NCBI RefSeq assembly: GCF_001612725.1
Contig: NZ_BDAZ01000069.1
Location: forward strand, 1 to 64,000
DNA from: Nocardia anaemiae NBRC 100462
Lineage (GTDB): Bacteria > Actinomycetota > Actinomycetes > Mycobacteriales > Mycobacteriaceae
DNA: 64,000 bases
Reading direction: 5' to 3'
Shown here: positions 25,394 to 34,490 of the stretch, in pieces
Layout of the letters: each line of letters opens with the position of its first letter
Position numbering within the stretch: the stretch's first letter is position 1
Notes under the pieces: model-generated
Seen by the model: the letters and a program-made list of their open reading frames with translations, nothing else
What the model was told of the DNA's origin: nothing
The model's database searches: none
Position numbers and translations under genes: made by a program

Positions 25394-26524
25394 ATGGCCG
25401 ACGATCCCGATCCCACCGCGCGACGGCAGCTGACCGTCAGCGCACGGGACCTCGACACCCTCGCCGAGGACCTGTCCCGGTGGCTGGACGGCAAGGTCCA
25501 CGCGGATCACCCGCCCAAGATTTCGGCGCTGTCGCGGCCGCAGGGGGCGGGGATGTCGAGCCCTACCGTGCTCTTCGATGCCGAATGGACTGTGGACGGG
25601 CGCGCCGACGGCGGCTCGTTCGTGGCCAGAATGACACCGGAGGCCGATTCCTTCCCGGTCTTCGAAAACTATGACCTGGAGCTGCAATACCAGATCATGG
25701 CCGGGGTCGCGGCCGCCTCGGCGGTGCCGGTCCCCGAACTGTGCTGGCTGGAAACCGACGAGAAGGCGCTCGGCACCAAGTTTTTCGTCATGCGACGGAT
25801 CGCGGGTCGGGTGCCCTCGGACAATCCGCCGTATGTGTTCATCGGCTGGCTTTTCGACGCGAGTCCCGAGCAGCGGGCCGAACTGACCGCGAAGACCGTC
25901 GAGGTCATTGCGAAGGTGCACGAAATCCCGGATCCGGCAACGCGATTCCCGATGCTGGACGGTCCGGGCCAGGCGCTGCGCCGACATGTCGAATGGCACC
26001 GCAACTGGTACCGCTGGGCATTGGCCGATGACGGCTATTCGATTCCGCTGATCGAGCGGACCTTCGACTGGCTCGATGCGCACTGGCCCGCCGATCCCGG
26101 TGCGGACGTGCTGAGTTGGGGTGATTCGCGACCGGGCAATATTCTCTACGACGGCTTCACCCCGGTCGGTGTACTCGATTGGGAGATGGCCGGACTCGGC
26201 CCGCGCGAACTGGATATCGCCTGGCTCATCTTCATTCACCGCTTCTTCCAGGACCTCGCCACTCGCTTCGATCAGCCCGGATTGCCGGACTTTCTGCGGC
26301 GCGCGGATGTCGTGGCGAAATACGAGGGGATCACCGGATATACGGTTCGCGATCTCGACTTCTACATCGTGTACGCCGCGCTGCGGCACGCGATCGTGAT
26401 GGCCAGGGTCAAGCGCCGGATGATCCACTTCGGCGAGGACACCGACACCCCTGATCGCGACGACTACGTGATGCACCGGGCAAGCCTGGAGGCATTGCTC
26501 GACGGAACCTACGAATGGGATTGA
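25394..26524 (+). CDS. Phosphotransferase family protein (APH/choline kinase fold)
   Basis: The 376-aa protein has the aminoglycoside phosphotransferase fold. The catalytic loop is LSWGDSRPGNILYD (Asp and Asn kept, His replaced by Trp, as is usual in the actinobacterial subgroup) and the metal-binding loop is VLDWEMAGLGPRELDIAWL. The start ATG follows GAGGACAAAG. Such proteins are often encoded with acyl-CoA or lipid genes and phosphorylate small alcohols; it is not evidence of antibiotic resistance. The next gene starts 2 bp after the stop, so the two form an operon. Confidence 0.9.
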   Translation: MADDPDPTARRQLTVSARDLDTLAEDLSRWLDGKVHADHPPKISALSRPQGAGMSSPTVLFDAEWTVDGRADGGSFVARMTPEADSFPVFENYDLELQYQIMAGVAAASAVPVPELCWLETDEKALGTKFFVMRRIAGRVPSDNPPYVFIGWLFDASPEQRAELTAKTVEVIAKVHEIPDPATRFPMLDGPGQALRRHVEWHRNWYRWALADDGYSIPLIERTFDWLDAHWPADPGADVLSWGDSRPGNILYDGFTPVGVLDWEMAGLGPRELDIAWLIFIHRFFQDLATRFDQPGLPDFLRRADVVAKYEGITGYTVRDLDFYIVYAALRHAIVMARVKRRMIHFGEDTDTPDRDDYVMHRASLEALLDGTYEWD

Positions 26525-26526
26525 CT

Positions 26527-27624
26527 ATGCCTTCCCCCCTTGACGAATACCCCATCCACCAGACCCATCTGTCCATGGCCCGAGTCGCAAGCAGCGACCG
26601 GAACTTCTACGACAGAAGCTATTTCAACGGTCACGACCGCGACGGCGGCACCTTCTTCGTCACCGGCGGCGGGGTGTATCCGAACCTCGGGGTGATCGAC
26701 GCGTACGCCTGCGTGCGACGCGGTGACATCCAGCGCACGGTCCGCTTCTCCGACGCGCTCGGCGATCGCGGCGTCGACCTGAAAGTCGGCGGCTACCGGG
26801 TCGAGGTGCAGGAACCGCTGCGGCGAATCCGAGTGGTCTGCGAGCACGATGACCTCGGCTTCGATCTCACCTGGCACGGATCGTTCCCCGCCGTCGAGGA
26901 ACAACCGCATCTGATCCTCAACGGCAATCGGCCGATCATCCAGGCGACCCGGTTCGCGCAGGTCGGCTCATGGGAGGGGACGCTGCACGTCGACGGCACC
27001 GACCTCACCGTCGACCCGGCCGTCTGGATGGGCACCCGGGACCGCTCCTGGGGTATCCGCCCGGTCGGCGAACCCGAGCCGCCGGGCCGGGCCGCGGCCG
27101 AACCGTCCGGCGGATTCTGGTGGATGTACGTGCCGCTGCGCTTCGACGATTTCGCCATCGTGCTGATCCTGCAGGAGGAACCCGACGGGAAGCGCACCCT
27201 CAACGACGCGGTCCGCATCTTCCCGGACGGTCGCACCGAACAGCTGGGCTGGCCCCGCTATTACATCGAATATCGTTCCGGCACAAGGCATCCCATCGGC
27301 GCCCGGTTGGAACTGACCACCCAGGACGGTAAGCCGCTCGAGGTCGAGGTCCGGACCGTCACCAATATCCCGCTGCACGTCGGCTGCGGATACGGCGGCG
27401 ATCCGGACTGGTTGCACGGTCGATGGATGGGTCGCGACTGGTCCTCGAGCAGCAGTTACGACCTCACCGATCCGGCCATCGCCGGACGCATCCCGTTCGG
27501 GGTCATCGACCATGTCGCACACGCGCGCTGCGGGGCGTCCGAGGGGTGGGGCCTGTTCGAACACGGAAGTCTCGGGCGCCACGATCCGACCGGGTTCGCC
27601 GACTGGGGTTCGGTCGCGCCGTAG
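26527..27624 (+). CDS. Conserved hypothetical protein, partner of the phosphotransferase
   Basis: About 365 aa, no signal peptide or membrane helix, beta-rich with many Trp and Gly (DRSWGIRPVGE, GGFWWMYVPLRFDDFAIVL, GWPRYYIEYRSGTRHPIGA, GCGYGGDPDWLHGRWMGRDW). This resembles the lipocalin-like AttH/hydroxyneurosporene-synthase-type fold, which I infer from pattern alone. Start at ATG 26527 or 26515 (overlapping the previous stop). It is translationally coupled to the phosphotransferase, and the same pairing occurs in other actinobacteria as far as I recall, so a common substrate is likely. Confidence 0.7.
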   Translation: MPSPLDEYPIHQTHLSMARVASSDRNFYDRSYFNGHDRDGGTFFVTGGGVYPNLGVIDAYACVRRGDIQRTVRFSDALGDRGVDLKVGGYRVEVQEPLRRIRVVCEHDDLGFDLTWHGSFPAVEEQPHLILNGNRPIIQATRFAQVGSWEGTLHVDGTDLTVDPAVWMGTRDRSWGIRPVGEPEPPGRAAAEPSGGFWWMYVPLRFDDFAIVLILQEEPDGKRTLNDAVRIFPDGRTEQLGWPRYYIEYRSGTRHPIGARLELTTQDGKPLEVEVRTVTNIPLHVGCGYGGDPDWLHGRWMGRDWSSSSSYDLTDPAIAGRIPFGVIDHVAHARCGASEGWGLFEHGSLGRHDPTGFADWGSVAP

Positions 27625-27696
27625 GGATTTCGGGTGGGCATGCGTTCATGTGTGCCCACCGGAGCCCCGAACGAACGGCCGAAGCCACCAAGAATT

Positions 27697-28089
27697 TCAG
27701 CTCGTCGGTCGAGCCAATTCGGGACGCTTCAGATAATCGGTCAGCCCGATCACATTTCCCCATGGATCGGAAACCTCTACGCTCCAACCGGTTCCGACCT
27801 CGAACGGCGCTGTCACCACCCGCACGCCACAGCCTTGGAGTTCCGCCGCGGCCGCCGACGCATCCGGCACTTCCAACCACAGCCGCATTCCGGACAACCC
27901 GGCCGCACCCGCACTCGGATCCACCCGCGCCATCACACCGGCAACCTCACCGCCGACATCGAATACCGCAATACCCTGCTCCGGCAGCGTGAACTTCACC
28001 GCCAGTCCCAGTACGTCACCGTAGAACGACACGGCGGCATCCAGGTCACCGACCGGAACCAACACATTGTCGATACCTCGGACCTCCAT
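27697..28089 (-). CDS. VOC family protein (glyoxalase/bleomycin-resistance fold)
   Basis: The 130-aa protein starts MEVRGIDNVLVPVGDLDAA and has the vicinal-oxygen-chelate pattern: FYGDVLGLAV in the first half and VEVSDPWGNVIGLTDYLKR near the end. ATG 28089 was chosen over a longer frame to 28368, which would overlap the P450 promoter region. VOC proteins act as glyoxalases, dioxygenases or binding proteins, and the substrate cannot be told. It is divergent from the P450 gene at 28313 and may belong to the same catabolic block. Confidence 0.87.
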   Translation of the reverse strand: MEVRGIDNVLVPVGDLDAAVSFYGDVLGLAVKFTLPEQGIAVFDVGGEVAGVMARVDPSAGAAGLSGMRLWLEVPDASAAAAELQGCGVRVVTAPFEVGTGWSVEVSDPWGNVIGLTDYLKRPELARPTS

Positions 28090-28312
28090 CAGCCCACTAA
28101 ACCACGCCGGTGCACGGGATCGGTGACGATTCGATCGGCTTCCCCCGGCTGAGAACTGTCGTGCCGGCGGGCGCGCCGGAGACCTGGCACTATGCCGAAA
28201 CCGACGAAACATCTTGCTGAACAAGGTTATTCGGCGGAATCTTGGTCTGGCCGCGAACGCGGCCGATCTTCCATACCCGTGCCAACGGGTCGGCACTGTC
28301 CGAGGGGTCATC

Positions 28313-29527
28313 ATGACAAGTCTTCCCGCATTCCCCGCCGCCGACGAAAGCCCGCTCGACACCTGCATCCGACTACAGCAGACCGCCCCGGTGGTCGAAG
28401 TGGAATTCCCGGGCGGTGTGCCCGCCTATTTGGCCTTGACGCACAACGCCGTTGCGGAGATCCTCGCCGGTGACAACAAGACCTTCGCCAGGGACCCGAA
28501 GCATTGGCCCGCACTGTACGACGGATCGATCCCGCAGGACTGGCCGCTACGGGCCATCGTCCAGGGCGACCATCTGGCGACGAAAGACGGTGAGGATCAC
28601 CGTCGGTTGCGCGGTCTGGTCGGGAAGGGGTTCACACCCCGACGGGTGCAGGCGATGGAACCGCGCATCCAAGAAATCATCGATGGGCTGCTGGACGGGA
28701 TGATCGCGGCCGGGGACGGAGTGGACCTCGTGCCCACCTTCACCGACGCGCTGCCGATGGCGGTCATCGCCGAATTGTTCGGCGTGCCCGAGGCGGACCG
28801 GCCACGACTGCGGAAGTGGACCGCCACGCTGTTGGCGCACACCACCCCACCCGAGGTGGCATTCGCGACCCAGAACGAACTCGGGGCGTTCCTGCACGAA
28901 CTGGTGCAGCGCAAACAACAGGAGCCCGGTGACGACCTGACCTCCGATCTGGTGCAGGCCCGCGATGCGGGCGATCAACTCACCACCGACGAATTGGTGG
29001 GCGTGCTCTGGCTGATGCTGATCGCCGGTCACGAGACCACGGTGCATCTACTCGGCCACGCCGTCGTCGCACTGCATCGGAATCCCGACCAGCTCGCGGT
29101 GGCCAAGGCCGAAGACCGTTGGGCGGATGTGGTCGAGGAGACGCTGCGGTACCGCCACTCGGTGATGATGACCACCTACCGCTTCACGCTGACCGATGTG
29201 ACGATCGGGGGTGTGGCCATTCCCAAGGGGAATGCGGTCGGTGTGGCCTATCAGGCGACCGGCATCGATCCGGAGAAGTACGGCCCGACCGCGAACCATT
29301 TCGACCTCACCCGCGAGCAGACCGGACATCTCGGCTTCGGGCACGGACCGCGCTACTGCATCGGCGCACCGCTGGCCCGATTGGAGAGCCGACTCGCCCT
29401 CGCCTCGCTCTATGGCAGATTGCCGGAGCTGCGGCTCGCCATCGACCCGGACGATATTCCATACTCGCCCTCGTTCTTCACCGTCGGACCGTTGTCCCTG
29501 CCGATCGAATTGGGAACGGTGTCCTGA
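28313..29527 (+). CDS. Cytochrome P450
   Basis: The 404-aa P450 has the I-helix AGHETTVHLLG (oxygen activation), the K-helix ETLR (ExxR) in VVEETLRYRHSV and the heme loop FGHGPRYCIGAPLARLE with the Cys ligand. ATG 28313 follows GAGGGG. It is a soluble class I enzyme that needs a ferredoxin and reductase; neither is adjacent. It is clearly similar to the P450 at 43711 (shared DWP.RA, DGEDHRRLR, EPGDDLTS, DRWADVVEE). Substrate unknown; CYP107/CYP105-like by pattern. The CbiG-like gene converges on it. Confidence 0.95.
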   Translation: MTSLPAFPAADESPLDTCIRLQQTAPVVEVEFPGGVPAYLALTHNAVAEILAGDNKTFARDPKHWPALYDGSIPQDWPLRAIVQGDHLATKDGEDHRRLRGLVGKGFTPRRVQAMEPRIQEIIDGLLDGMIAAGDGVDLVPTFTDALPMAVIAELFGVPEADRPRLRKWTATLLAHTTPPEVAFATQNELGAFLHELVQRKQQEPGDDLTSDLVQARDAGDQLTTDELVGVLWLMLIAGHETTVHLLGHAVVALHRNPDQLAVAKAEDRWADVVEETLRYRHSVMMTTYRFTLTDVTIGGVAIPKGNAVGVAYQATGIDPEKYGPTANHFDLTREQTGHLGFGHGPRYCIGAPLARLESRLALASLYGRLPELRLAIDPDDIPYSPSFFTVGPLSLPIELGTVS

Positions 29528-29533
29528 CTTTTG

Positions 29534-29935
29534 TTACGTCAGTGGTGATTTCGGGCTGAGTGCGGCGGCGATCACTATTCCGTCGACGGTCCGCTTGGGA
29601 ATGACGAGCGGACCGTCGGCGGCCAGGAGCGCGGCCGCCTCGGCGACGCTGGCGGTGCCGAGCGCGTCATCGGTGCGCGACGAGGGGTTCGGCACGTCGA
29701 CCTGCGCGAGTTCGGCCGCCGTGAAGGTGCGGATCTCGACACCCAGGTGATCGGCGGCAACACGAAGTTCATCGGCACGCCGATCGATGGTCGCGAGGCA
29801 GGCAATGGGCTTGTCGCCCAGTACTTCTCGCAGCGCATCGAGAATTCGTTCGGTCGATGTGCCCGGTCGAAATCCGAGACCGACGGTGAAGAACGGTTCG
29901 GCCGAGGTGTCAGATGGTGGCACGGGTGTGCACAT
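29534..29935 (-). CDS. Cobalamin biosynthesis protein, CbiG C-terminal/CobE-like
   Basis: The 133-aa protein matches the stand-alone C-terminal domain of CbiG (CobE), involved in ring contraction of corrin precursors. Typical blocks are GLGFRPGTSTERILDALREV, IACLATIDRRADE and GTASVAEAAALLAADG. It starts inside the end of cobB (26-bp overlap) and is therefore co-translated with it. CbiG N-terminal domain genes are not in the window. It is last of the chelatase-cobO-cobB group. Regulation by a cobalamin riboswitch was looked for and not seen. Confidence 0.85.
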   Translation of the reverse strand: MCTPVPPSDTSAEPFFTVGLGFRPGTSTERILDALREVLGDKPIACLATIDRRADELRVAADHLGVEIRTFTAAELAQVDVPNPSSRTDDALGTASVAEAAALLAADGPLVIPKRTVDGIVIAAALSPKSPLT

Positions 29936-31322
29936 AATTGACAGCCGCCGTGACGAAACGGCTTATGGCTGTGGGATTTCCGGCGGGGTGGGTGTGCAGG
30001 TAGGAGGCGTGCACGCGGTGGATGAGAGCACCCTCGCGGATACGGTCGCCTGCGGTATGCCAACCCCAGGAGGGAGTTTCGCTGCCGGTGGTGACCAGGT
30101 GGGTGCGGTGGAATTCGTGGCCGCGCACCCGCTCTCCCGCGCGCCATAGTACGGAATCGGCCAGCGCCACGGCATCTCGATAGCCGAGTGTCAGGCGGGG
30201 GCCGAATTCAGCAGTCGCATCGACTACACCGGCCATCGGATGGCCATCCAACGACCGGCTGAGGTACAGCAATCCGGCACATTCGGCATGCACCGGAAGG
30301 CCCGCCCCGGCCTGCTCGGCGACCTGCGCCAACAGCCGATCATTGGCCGCGAGTGCCGCCGCGTGCTCCTCTGGAAAGCCGCCGGGCAATACCAAACCGG
30401 CTGTCCCCGTGGGAAGTTCATCCCGCATCGGGTCGAAGACCACCACTCGTGCTCCTGCGGCCTCCAGCAGCTCGCGATGCTCCGCATATCCGAAGGTGAA
30501 CGCGGGCCCGCCAGCCATCGCGATCACAGGACCTGGCGCTGCCACGCTTTTAGCGGAGACCCGATCCTCGGATTCGCGCACCGCGTTTACCGGGTCCCAG
30601 GCTGGCGTGGTGATGTTCGATCGGGCGAGGCGGGCGATGGTGGGGAGATCGACATGGGCGGCCACCAGGTCGGTCATCGCTTCGACGGCGGCGATTGCGG
30701 CGTGGCCGTGTTCGATGGCGGGGATGAGACCGAGATGGCGGGAGGGGACCTCGAGTTCGGCCATGCGCGGAAGTGATCCGAGCACCGGCAGGCCGACGCG
30801 GTCGCAGGCTGCGCGCAGCACTTGGTCGTGGCGTTCGCTGCCGACGCGGTTCAGGATGACGCCGCCGAGGCGGATCGCGGTATCGAAGGTGGCGAAACCG
30901 TGCAGGAGTGCGGCGAGGCTCTGACTGTGGCCGCGCGCGTCGACCACCAAAATCACTGGGGCGCCGAGTAATCCGGCGACCTGCGCGGTGGATCCCTCGG
31001 CGATCGGTGCGACATGGTTCTCATCGATGCGGCCGTCGAACAGGCCCATTACGCCCTCGACCACCGCCAGATCACACCCGTGGGCACCGTGACGGTACAG
31101 CGGGACAACACGTTCCGTGCCGACCAGCACCGGATCGAGATTGCGACCGGGCCGCCCAGCCGCCAACCCGTGATACCCGGGATCGATATAGTCCGGCCCT
31201 ACCTTGAACGGCGCCACCCGATGCCCAGCCCGACGCAGCGCCCCGATCAAACCGGTCGCCAACGTCGTCTTCCCGCTCCCCGAAGCGGGCGCGGCGATCA
31301 CCACCGCGGGAACCCCGCTCAA
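29910..31322 (-). CDS. cobB: Cobyrinate a,c-diamide synthase (CobB/CbiA)
   Basis: ATP- and glutamine-dependent amidation of the a and c acetate side chains of (hydrogeno)cobyrinate. The 470-aa enzyme has a P-loop-type N-terminal domain (VVIAAPASGSGKTTLATGL), the PFKVGPDYIDPGYH motif and a C-terminal class I glutamine amidotransferase domain with VHAECAGLLYLS (nucleophile Cys) and RGHEFHRTH (catalytic His). It is encoded between cobO and the CbiG-like gene. A 160-bp gap to cobO holds no gene. Confidence 0.95.
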   Translation of the reverse strand: MSGVPAVVIAAPASGSGKTTLATGLIGALRRAGHRVAPFKVGPDYIDPGYHGLAAGRPGRNLDPVLVGTERVVPLYRHGAHGCDLAVVEGVMGLFDGRIDENHVAPIAEGSTAQVAGLLGAPVILVVDARGHSQSLAALLHGFATFDTAIRLGGVILNRVGSERHDQVLRAACDRVGLPVLGSLPRMAELEVPSRHLGLIPAIEHGHAAIAAVEAMTDLVAAHVDLPTIARLARSNITTPAWDPVNAVRESEDRVSAKSVAAPGPVIAMAGGPAFTFGYAEHRELLEAAGARVVVFDPMRDELPTGTAGLVLPGGFPEEHAAALAANDRLLAQVAEQAGAGLPVHAECAGLLYLSRSLDGHPMAGVVDATAEFGPRLTLGYRDAVALADSVLWRAGERVRGHEFHRTHLVTTGSETPSWGWHTAGDRIREGALIHRVHASYLHTHPAGNPTAISRFVTAAVNYVHTRATI

Positions 31323-31482
31323 GGCCGCACACCTTCTCGGAACCTCTCAGGGGAACCCGCCAGGAGGCCAAGCGCCGCGAAGGGGGGCGGGTCGTGCCGC
31401 ACCAGCGCGCGGTCGAGTAGCGCGGGACCGCGACCGGCGAGCGGCACCCAGGGGCAGCCCGGTGTTCGCCGGACCGATGCGG

Positions 31483-32097
31483 TCACCATTCGATGCCTCG
31501 CTGGCCTTTGCGGCCCGCGTCCATGGGGTGTTTGACCTTCGTCATTTCGGTGACGAGGTCGGCGGCATCCAAGAGCGCTGGTGGCGCATCGCGGCCGGTG
31601 ATGACCACATGCTGGTTGCCGGGGCGGTTGCGGAGGGTTTCGACGACCTCGTCGACATCGACCCAACCCCATTTGAGCGGGTAGGTGAATTCGTCGAGGA
31701 CGTAGAAGCGGTGCTGTTCGGCCCGAAGCCTGCGCGCGATCTCCCGCCAACCGGCCAGTGCCGCGGCGGCGTGGTCCCCATCGGTGCCCTGTTTGCGAGT
31801 CCACGACCAGCCCTCGCCCATCTTGTGCCATTCGACCGGCCCACCGACACCGGTCTCCTCGTGCAAACGGCCGAGCGTGCGAAAAGCCGCTTCCTCGCCC
31901 ACTTTCCACTTGGCACTCTTGACGAACTGGAATACCGCAATATCGAATCCCTGATTCCACGCCCGCAACGCCATCCCGAACGCAGCCGTCGACTTTCCCT
32001 TGCCCGGCCCGGTATGCACCGCGAGCACCGGCAAATTGCGCCGCTGGCGCGTGGTCAGCCCATCATCCGGAACCGTCTCCGGCACACCTTTAGGCAT
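31483..32097 (-). CDS. cobO: Cob(I)yrinic acid a,c-diamide adenosyltransferase
   Basis: Transfers the adenosyl group of ATP to Co(I) corrinoids. The 204-aa protein (MPKGVPETVPDDGLT) shows the P-loop HTGPGKGKSTAAFGMALRAW and the CobO/BtuR blocks FVLDEFTYPLKWGWVD and VVITGRDAPP, with the last residues GQRGIEW conserved. ATG 32097 has AAGGAG 6 bases upstream; a longer frame adds seven residues. It follows the chelatase gene by 57 bp in the same direction, consistent with an operon. Confidence 0.95.
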   Translation of the reverse strand: MPKGVPETVPDDGLTTRQRRNLPVLAVHTGPGKGKSTAAFGMALRAWNQGFDIAVFQFVKSAKWKVGEEAAFRTLGRLHEETGVGGPVEWHKMGEGWSWTRKQGTDGDHAAAALAGWREIARRLRAEQHRFYVLDEFTYPLKWGWVDVDEVVETLRNRPGNQHVVITGRDAPPALLDAADLVTEMTKVKHPMDAGRKGQRGIEW

Positions 32098-32154
32098 CGA
32101 AACTCCTTGGTAGCCCACTGATCAGAACGTCCACATCGGCCCGTTGCGCCACGG

Positions 32155-34344
32155 TCACGCGGCCCGTGTCACGCCGGGGCGGCCGGATCCGGTGCGGACG
32201 ATATCGGCGACCGAATCGCCGGTCAGCTCGGCGAGTTGGAGGTAGCCCGCGCGCAGGGTGCGGGCCAGGTCGGCGGCGAGGCCGAGGCGGATCATGCCGC
32301 GTTCGCAGTCCACGACGATCGAGGTGATCGCCTCGGCGGCAAGTAGATTCGCGGCGGCGCGGGCGCGGGGCACCGGATCGACGCCGCCGGTGGCGCGGCC
32401 GTCGGTGAGCAGGACCAGCATCGGGCGGCGGCGCGGATCGCGGACGCGTTCGCGGTGCACGACCTCGCGCGCCTTCAAAAGTCCTGCGGCGAGCGGGGTT
32501 TTACCGCCGGTGCGGATCCCGGACAGGCGTCGCACCGCGATATCCACCGAGGAGGTCGGTGGCAGGACGAGTTCGGCTGCCATGCCACGCACGGTGATCA
32601 CCGCGACCTTGTCGCGCCGCTGGTATGCGTCGCGCAGCAAAGCGACGACCGCGCCGGTCACCGCGGAGAGACGGTTGCGCGCCGCCATGGATCCGGAGGC
32701 GTCGACCACGAAGACCACCAGATTGCCCTCGCGCCCTTCGCGATACGCGCCGCGCAGATCATCGGCGGCCAATTTCAACGGACCTTCGGCTCGGCCGCGG
32801 GCGTGCTGGTGCGGTGCGGCGGCGAACACTGTGCCGAGCAGATGCAGACCGCCTGAGGTGTCGGTACTGGATCGCACCGTGCGTCCCTGCCTGGTCTGCG
32901 CGCGCGAACGGCGGCCCGCCGCGCCATCGCCGATGCCGGGCACTTCCCAACGCGGCGGTGTCACAGCTGATTTCGCGGGCGCGCCGATACGACCCTCGCG
33001 CGCGGACGGTGATTGCCCGCCGCCCGGCGAATCCGGACCGCCGTCGGGTCTTGGAGCGCCTGACCCGCCGTTGCCTGGGCCGCCATCTGGATCATCTTCT
33101 GGTCCTCGACCATCCGGATCTCCACTGCTGGGACCACCACCCGGATCGCCCGCCTTGTTCATCGCATGGTCCGGATCATCCGCATCGTTCGATGCACTAT
33201 CCGAACCGCCATCGGGCGCGGCGTCATCGGTACCCCCGGAGCGACTTTCCGGACCAGGCGAACCACCATCGTCCGGACGACCGCCATCGAGATCCCCGCC
33301 CTCCGCCAATTCGGCACGCTCGCTGGACTTTTCCGCTTCGACCCCCGCCGCACGCATCGCCTCGTCCAGCTGCTCTTCGCTGATCCCCGGCTCATCGAAC
33401 GGATCCCGCCGCCGCCTATGCGGCAATGCCAGCTCCGCCGCGACCCGCACATCCATCGCGGCCACCGCGTCCGCTCCACGCCAGGCCGCATGCGCGGTAG
33501 CGGTCCTGGCCACCACCAGATCGGCCCGCATACCGTCCACATCGAAGGACGCGCATAGCGCGGCGATCCGCCGCAGCTCCACGTCATCGAGTGCGACCGA
33601 CGCGACCCGCTCACGGGCGGTGAGAATCCGCTCGGCCACTTCCCGATCGGCCGCGGCATAGCGCGCGGCGAATCCGGCCGGGTCCGCCTCGTAGTCCAGC
33701 CGACGCCGCACCACCGCCATCCGCACGTCCACATTCCGCGAGGCCGCCACATCGACGGTGAGCCCGAACCGGTCCAACAACTGCGGCCGCAGCTCACCCT
33801 CCTCTGGATTCATGGTGCCGACCAGCACGAACCGTGCCGGATGCGAATGCGAAACCCCATCGCGCTCGATATGCACCCGGCCCATCGCGGCGGCATCGAG
33901 CAGCACGTCCACCAGGTGGTCGTGCAGCAGATTCACCTCGTCGACGTAGAGGACGCCGTGATGCGCGGCCGCCAACAGTCCGGGACGGAAGGCCTGCTCG
34001 CCATCGCGCAGCACCCGCTCCAGATCCAAAGAACCGACCACCCGGTCTTCAGTGGCCCCCACCGGCAGCTCGACCAGCCGAGCGGGCCGTGCACCCGTCT
34101 CATCGACAATGGGCGGCAGCAATTGGGCAAGCGCGCGCACCACGGTCGATTTCGCGGTCCCCTTCTCCCCGCGCACCAATACGCCGCCGATCCCGGGATG
34201 CACCGCACACAGGATCAACGCCAGCTGCAACCGCTCCTGCCCCACCACCGCCGAGAACGGAAAGCCCGTATCCCCTTCGGCACCGGGACGCACCCCGGTC
34301 AGCGAAGGGACACGTGGCGCGTTTTCGGCACGGGACAAAGACAC
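32155..34344 (-). CDS. Mg/Co-chelatase ChlI-ChlD-like fusion protein
   Basis: About 729 aa. The N-terminal AAA+ ATPase (ChlI-like, about 25-330) has Walker A GEKGTAKST, Walker B GVLYVDEVNLL and sensor GTMNPEEGELRPQLLDRFG. A roughly 130-residue Asp/Gly/Pro/Ser-rich low-complexity linker follows. The C-terminal von Willebrand A domain (ChlD-like, about 545-720) has the MIDAS motif VVDASGSMAAR and LTDGRATGG. GTG 34344 was chosen; the longer frame runs through a palindromic element. It corresponds in position to mycobacterial Rv2850c and probably drives cobalt insertion with a CobN-type subunit encoded elsewhere. Confidence 0.92.
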   Translation of the reverse strand: MSLSRAENAPRVPSLTGVRPGAEGDTGFPFSAVVGQERLQLALILCAVHPGIGGVLVRGEKGTAKSTVVRALAQLLPPIVDETGARPARLVELPVGATEDRVVGSLDLERVLRDGEQAFRPGLLAAAHHGVLYVDEVNLLHDHLVDVLLDAAAMGRVHIERDGVSHSHPARFVLVGTMNPEEGELRPQLLDRFGLTVDVAASRNVDVRMAVVRRRLDYEADPAGFAARYAAADREVAERILTARERVASVALDDVELRRIAALCASFDVDGMRADLVVARTATAHAAWRGADAVAAMDVRVAAELALPHRRRRDPFDEPGISEEQLDEAMRAAGVEAEKSSERAELAEGGDLDGGRPDDGGSPGPESRSGGTDDAAPDGGSDSASNDADDPDHAMNKAGDPGGGPSSGDPDGRGPEDDPDGGPGNGGSGAPRPDGGPDSPGGGQSPSAREGRIGAPAKSAVTPPRWEVPGIGDGAAGRRSRAQTRQGRTVRSSTDTSGGLHLLGTVFAAAPHQHARGRAEGPLKLAADDLRGAYREGREGNLVVFVVDASGSMAARNRLSAVTGAVVALLRDAYQRRDKVAVITVRGMAAELVLPPTSSVDIAVRRLSGIRTGGKTPLAAGLLKAREVVHRERVRDPRRRPMLVLLTDGRATGGVDPVPRARAAANLLAAEAITSIVVDCERGMIRLGLAADLARTLRAGYLQLAELTGDSVADIVRTGSGRPGVTRAA

Positions 34345-34407
34345 GCCCCAAACTCTAAGCGCGCCGCCCGGCAACCTCTTCCACCACCCCGCCACTCGGC
34401 AAGGTCT

Positions 34408-34469
34408 CGCATACCCAGCGACTACCTCGCACAAGCCACACCCTGTGCGAGGTAGTTACTGGATATGCG
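34408..34469. repeat. 62-bp palindromic element, copy 3
   Basis: ACTACCTCGCACA (34421) and TGTGCGAGGTAGT (34444) are a perfect 13-bp inverted repeat, and the outer CGCATA (34408) and TATGCG (34464) also pair. The length equals copies 1 and 2 exactly. It sits 21 bp downstream of the GNAT gene stop (minus strand), again at a 3' end. Confidence 0.75.
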
Positions 34470-34490
34470 ACCGCTCGAAGAGCGTGGGGG

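Noticed and set aside
25394..26524. Antibiotic-resistance aminoglycoside phosphotransferase
   Set aside because: The active-site spelling WGDSRPGN and the operon partner fit the general actinobacterial phosphotransferase subgroup, not known resistance enzymes.
31323..31482. Cobalamin riboswitch between cobB and cobO
   Set aside because: No B12-box-like sequence or fold was recognised in this gap or upstream of the chelatase gene.
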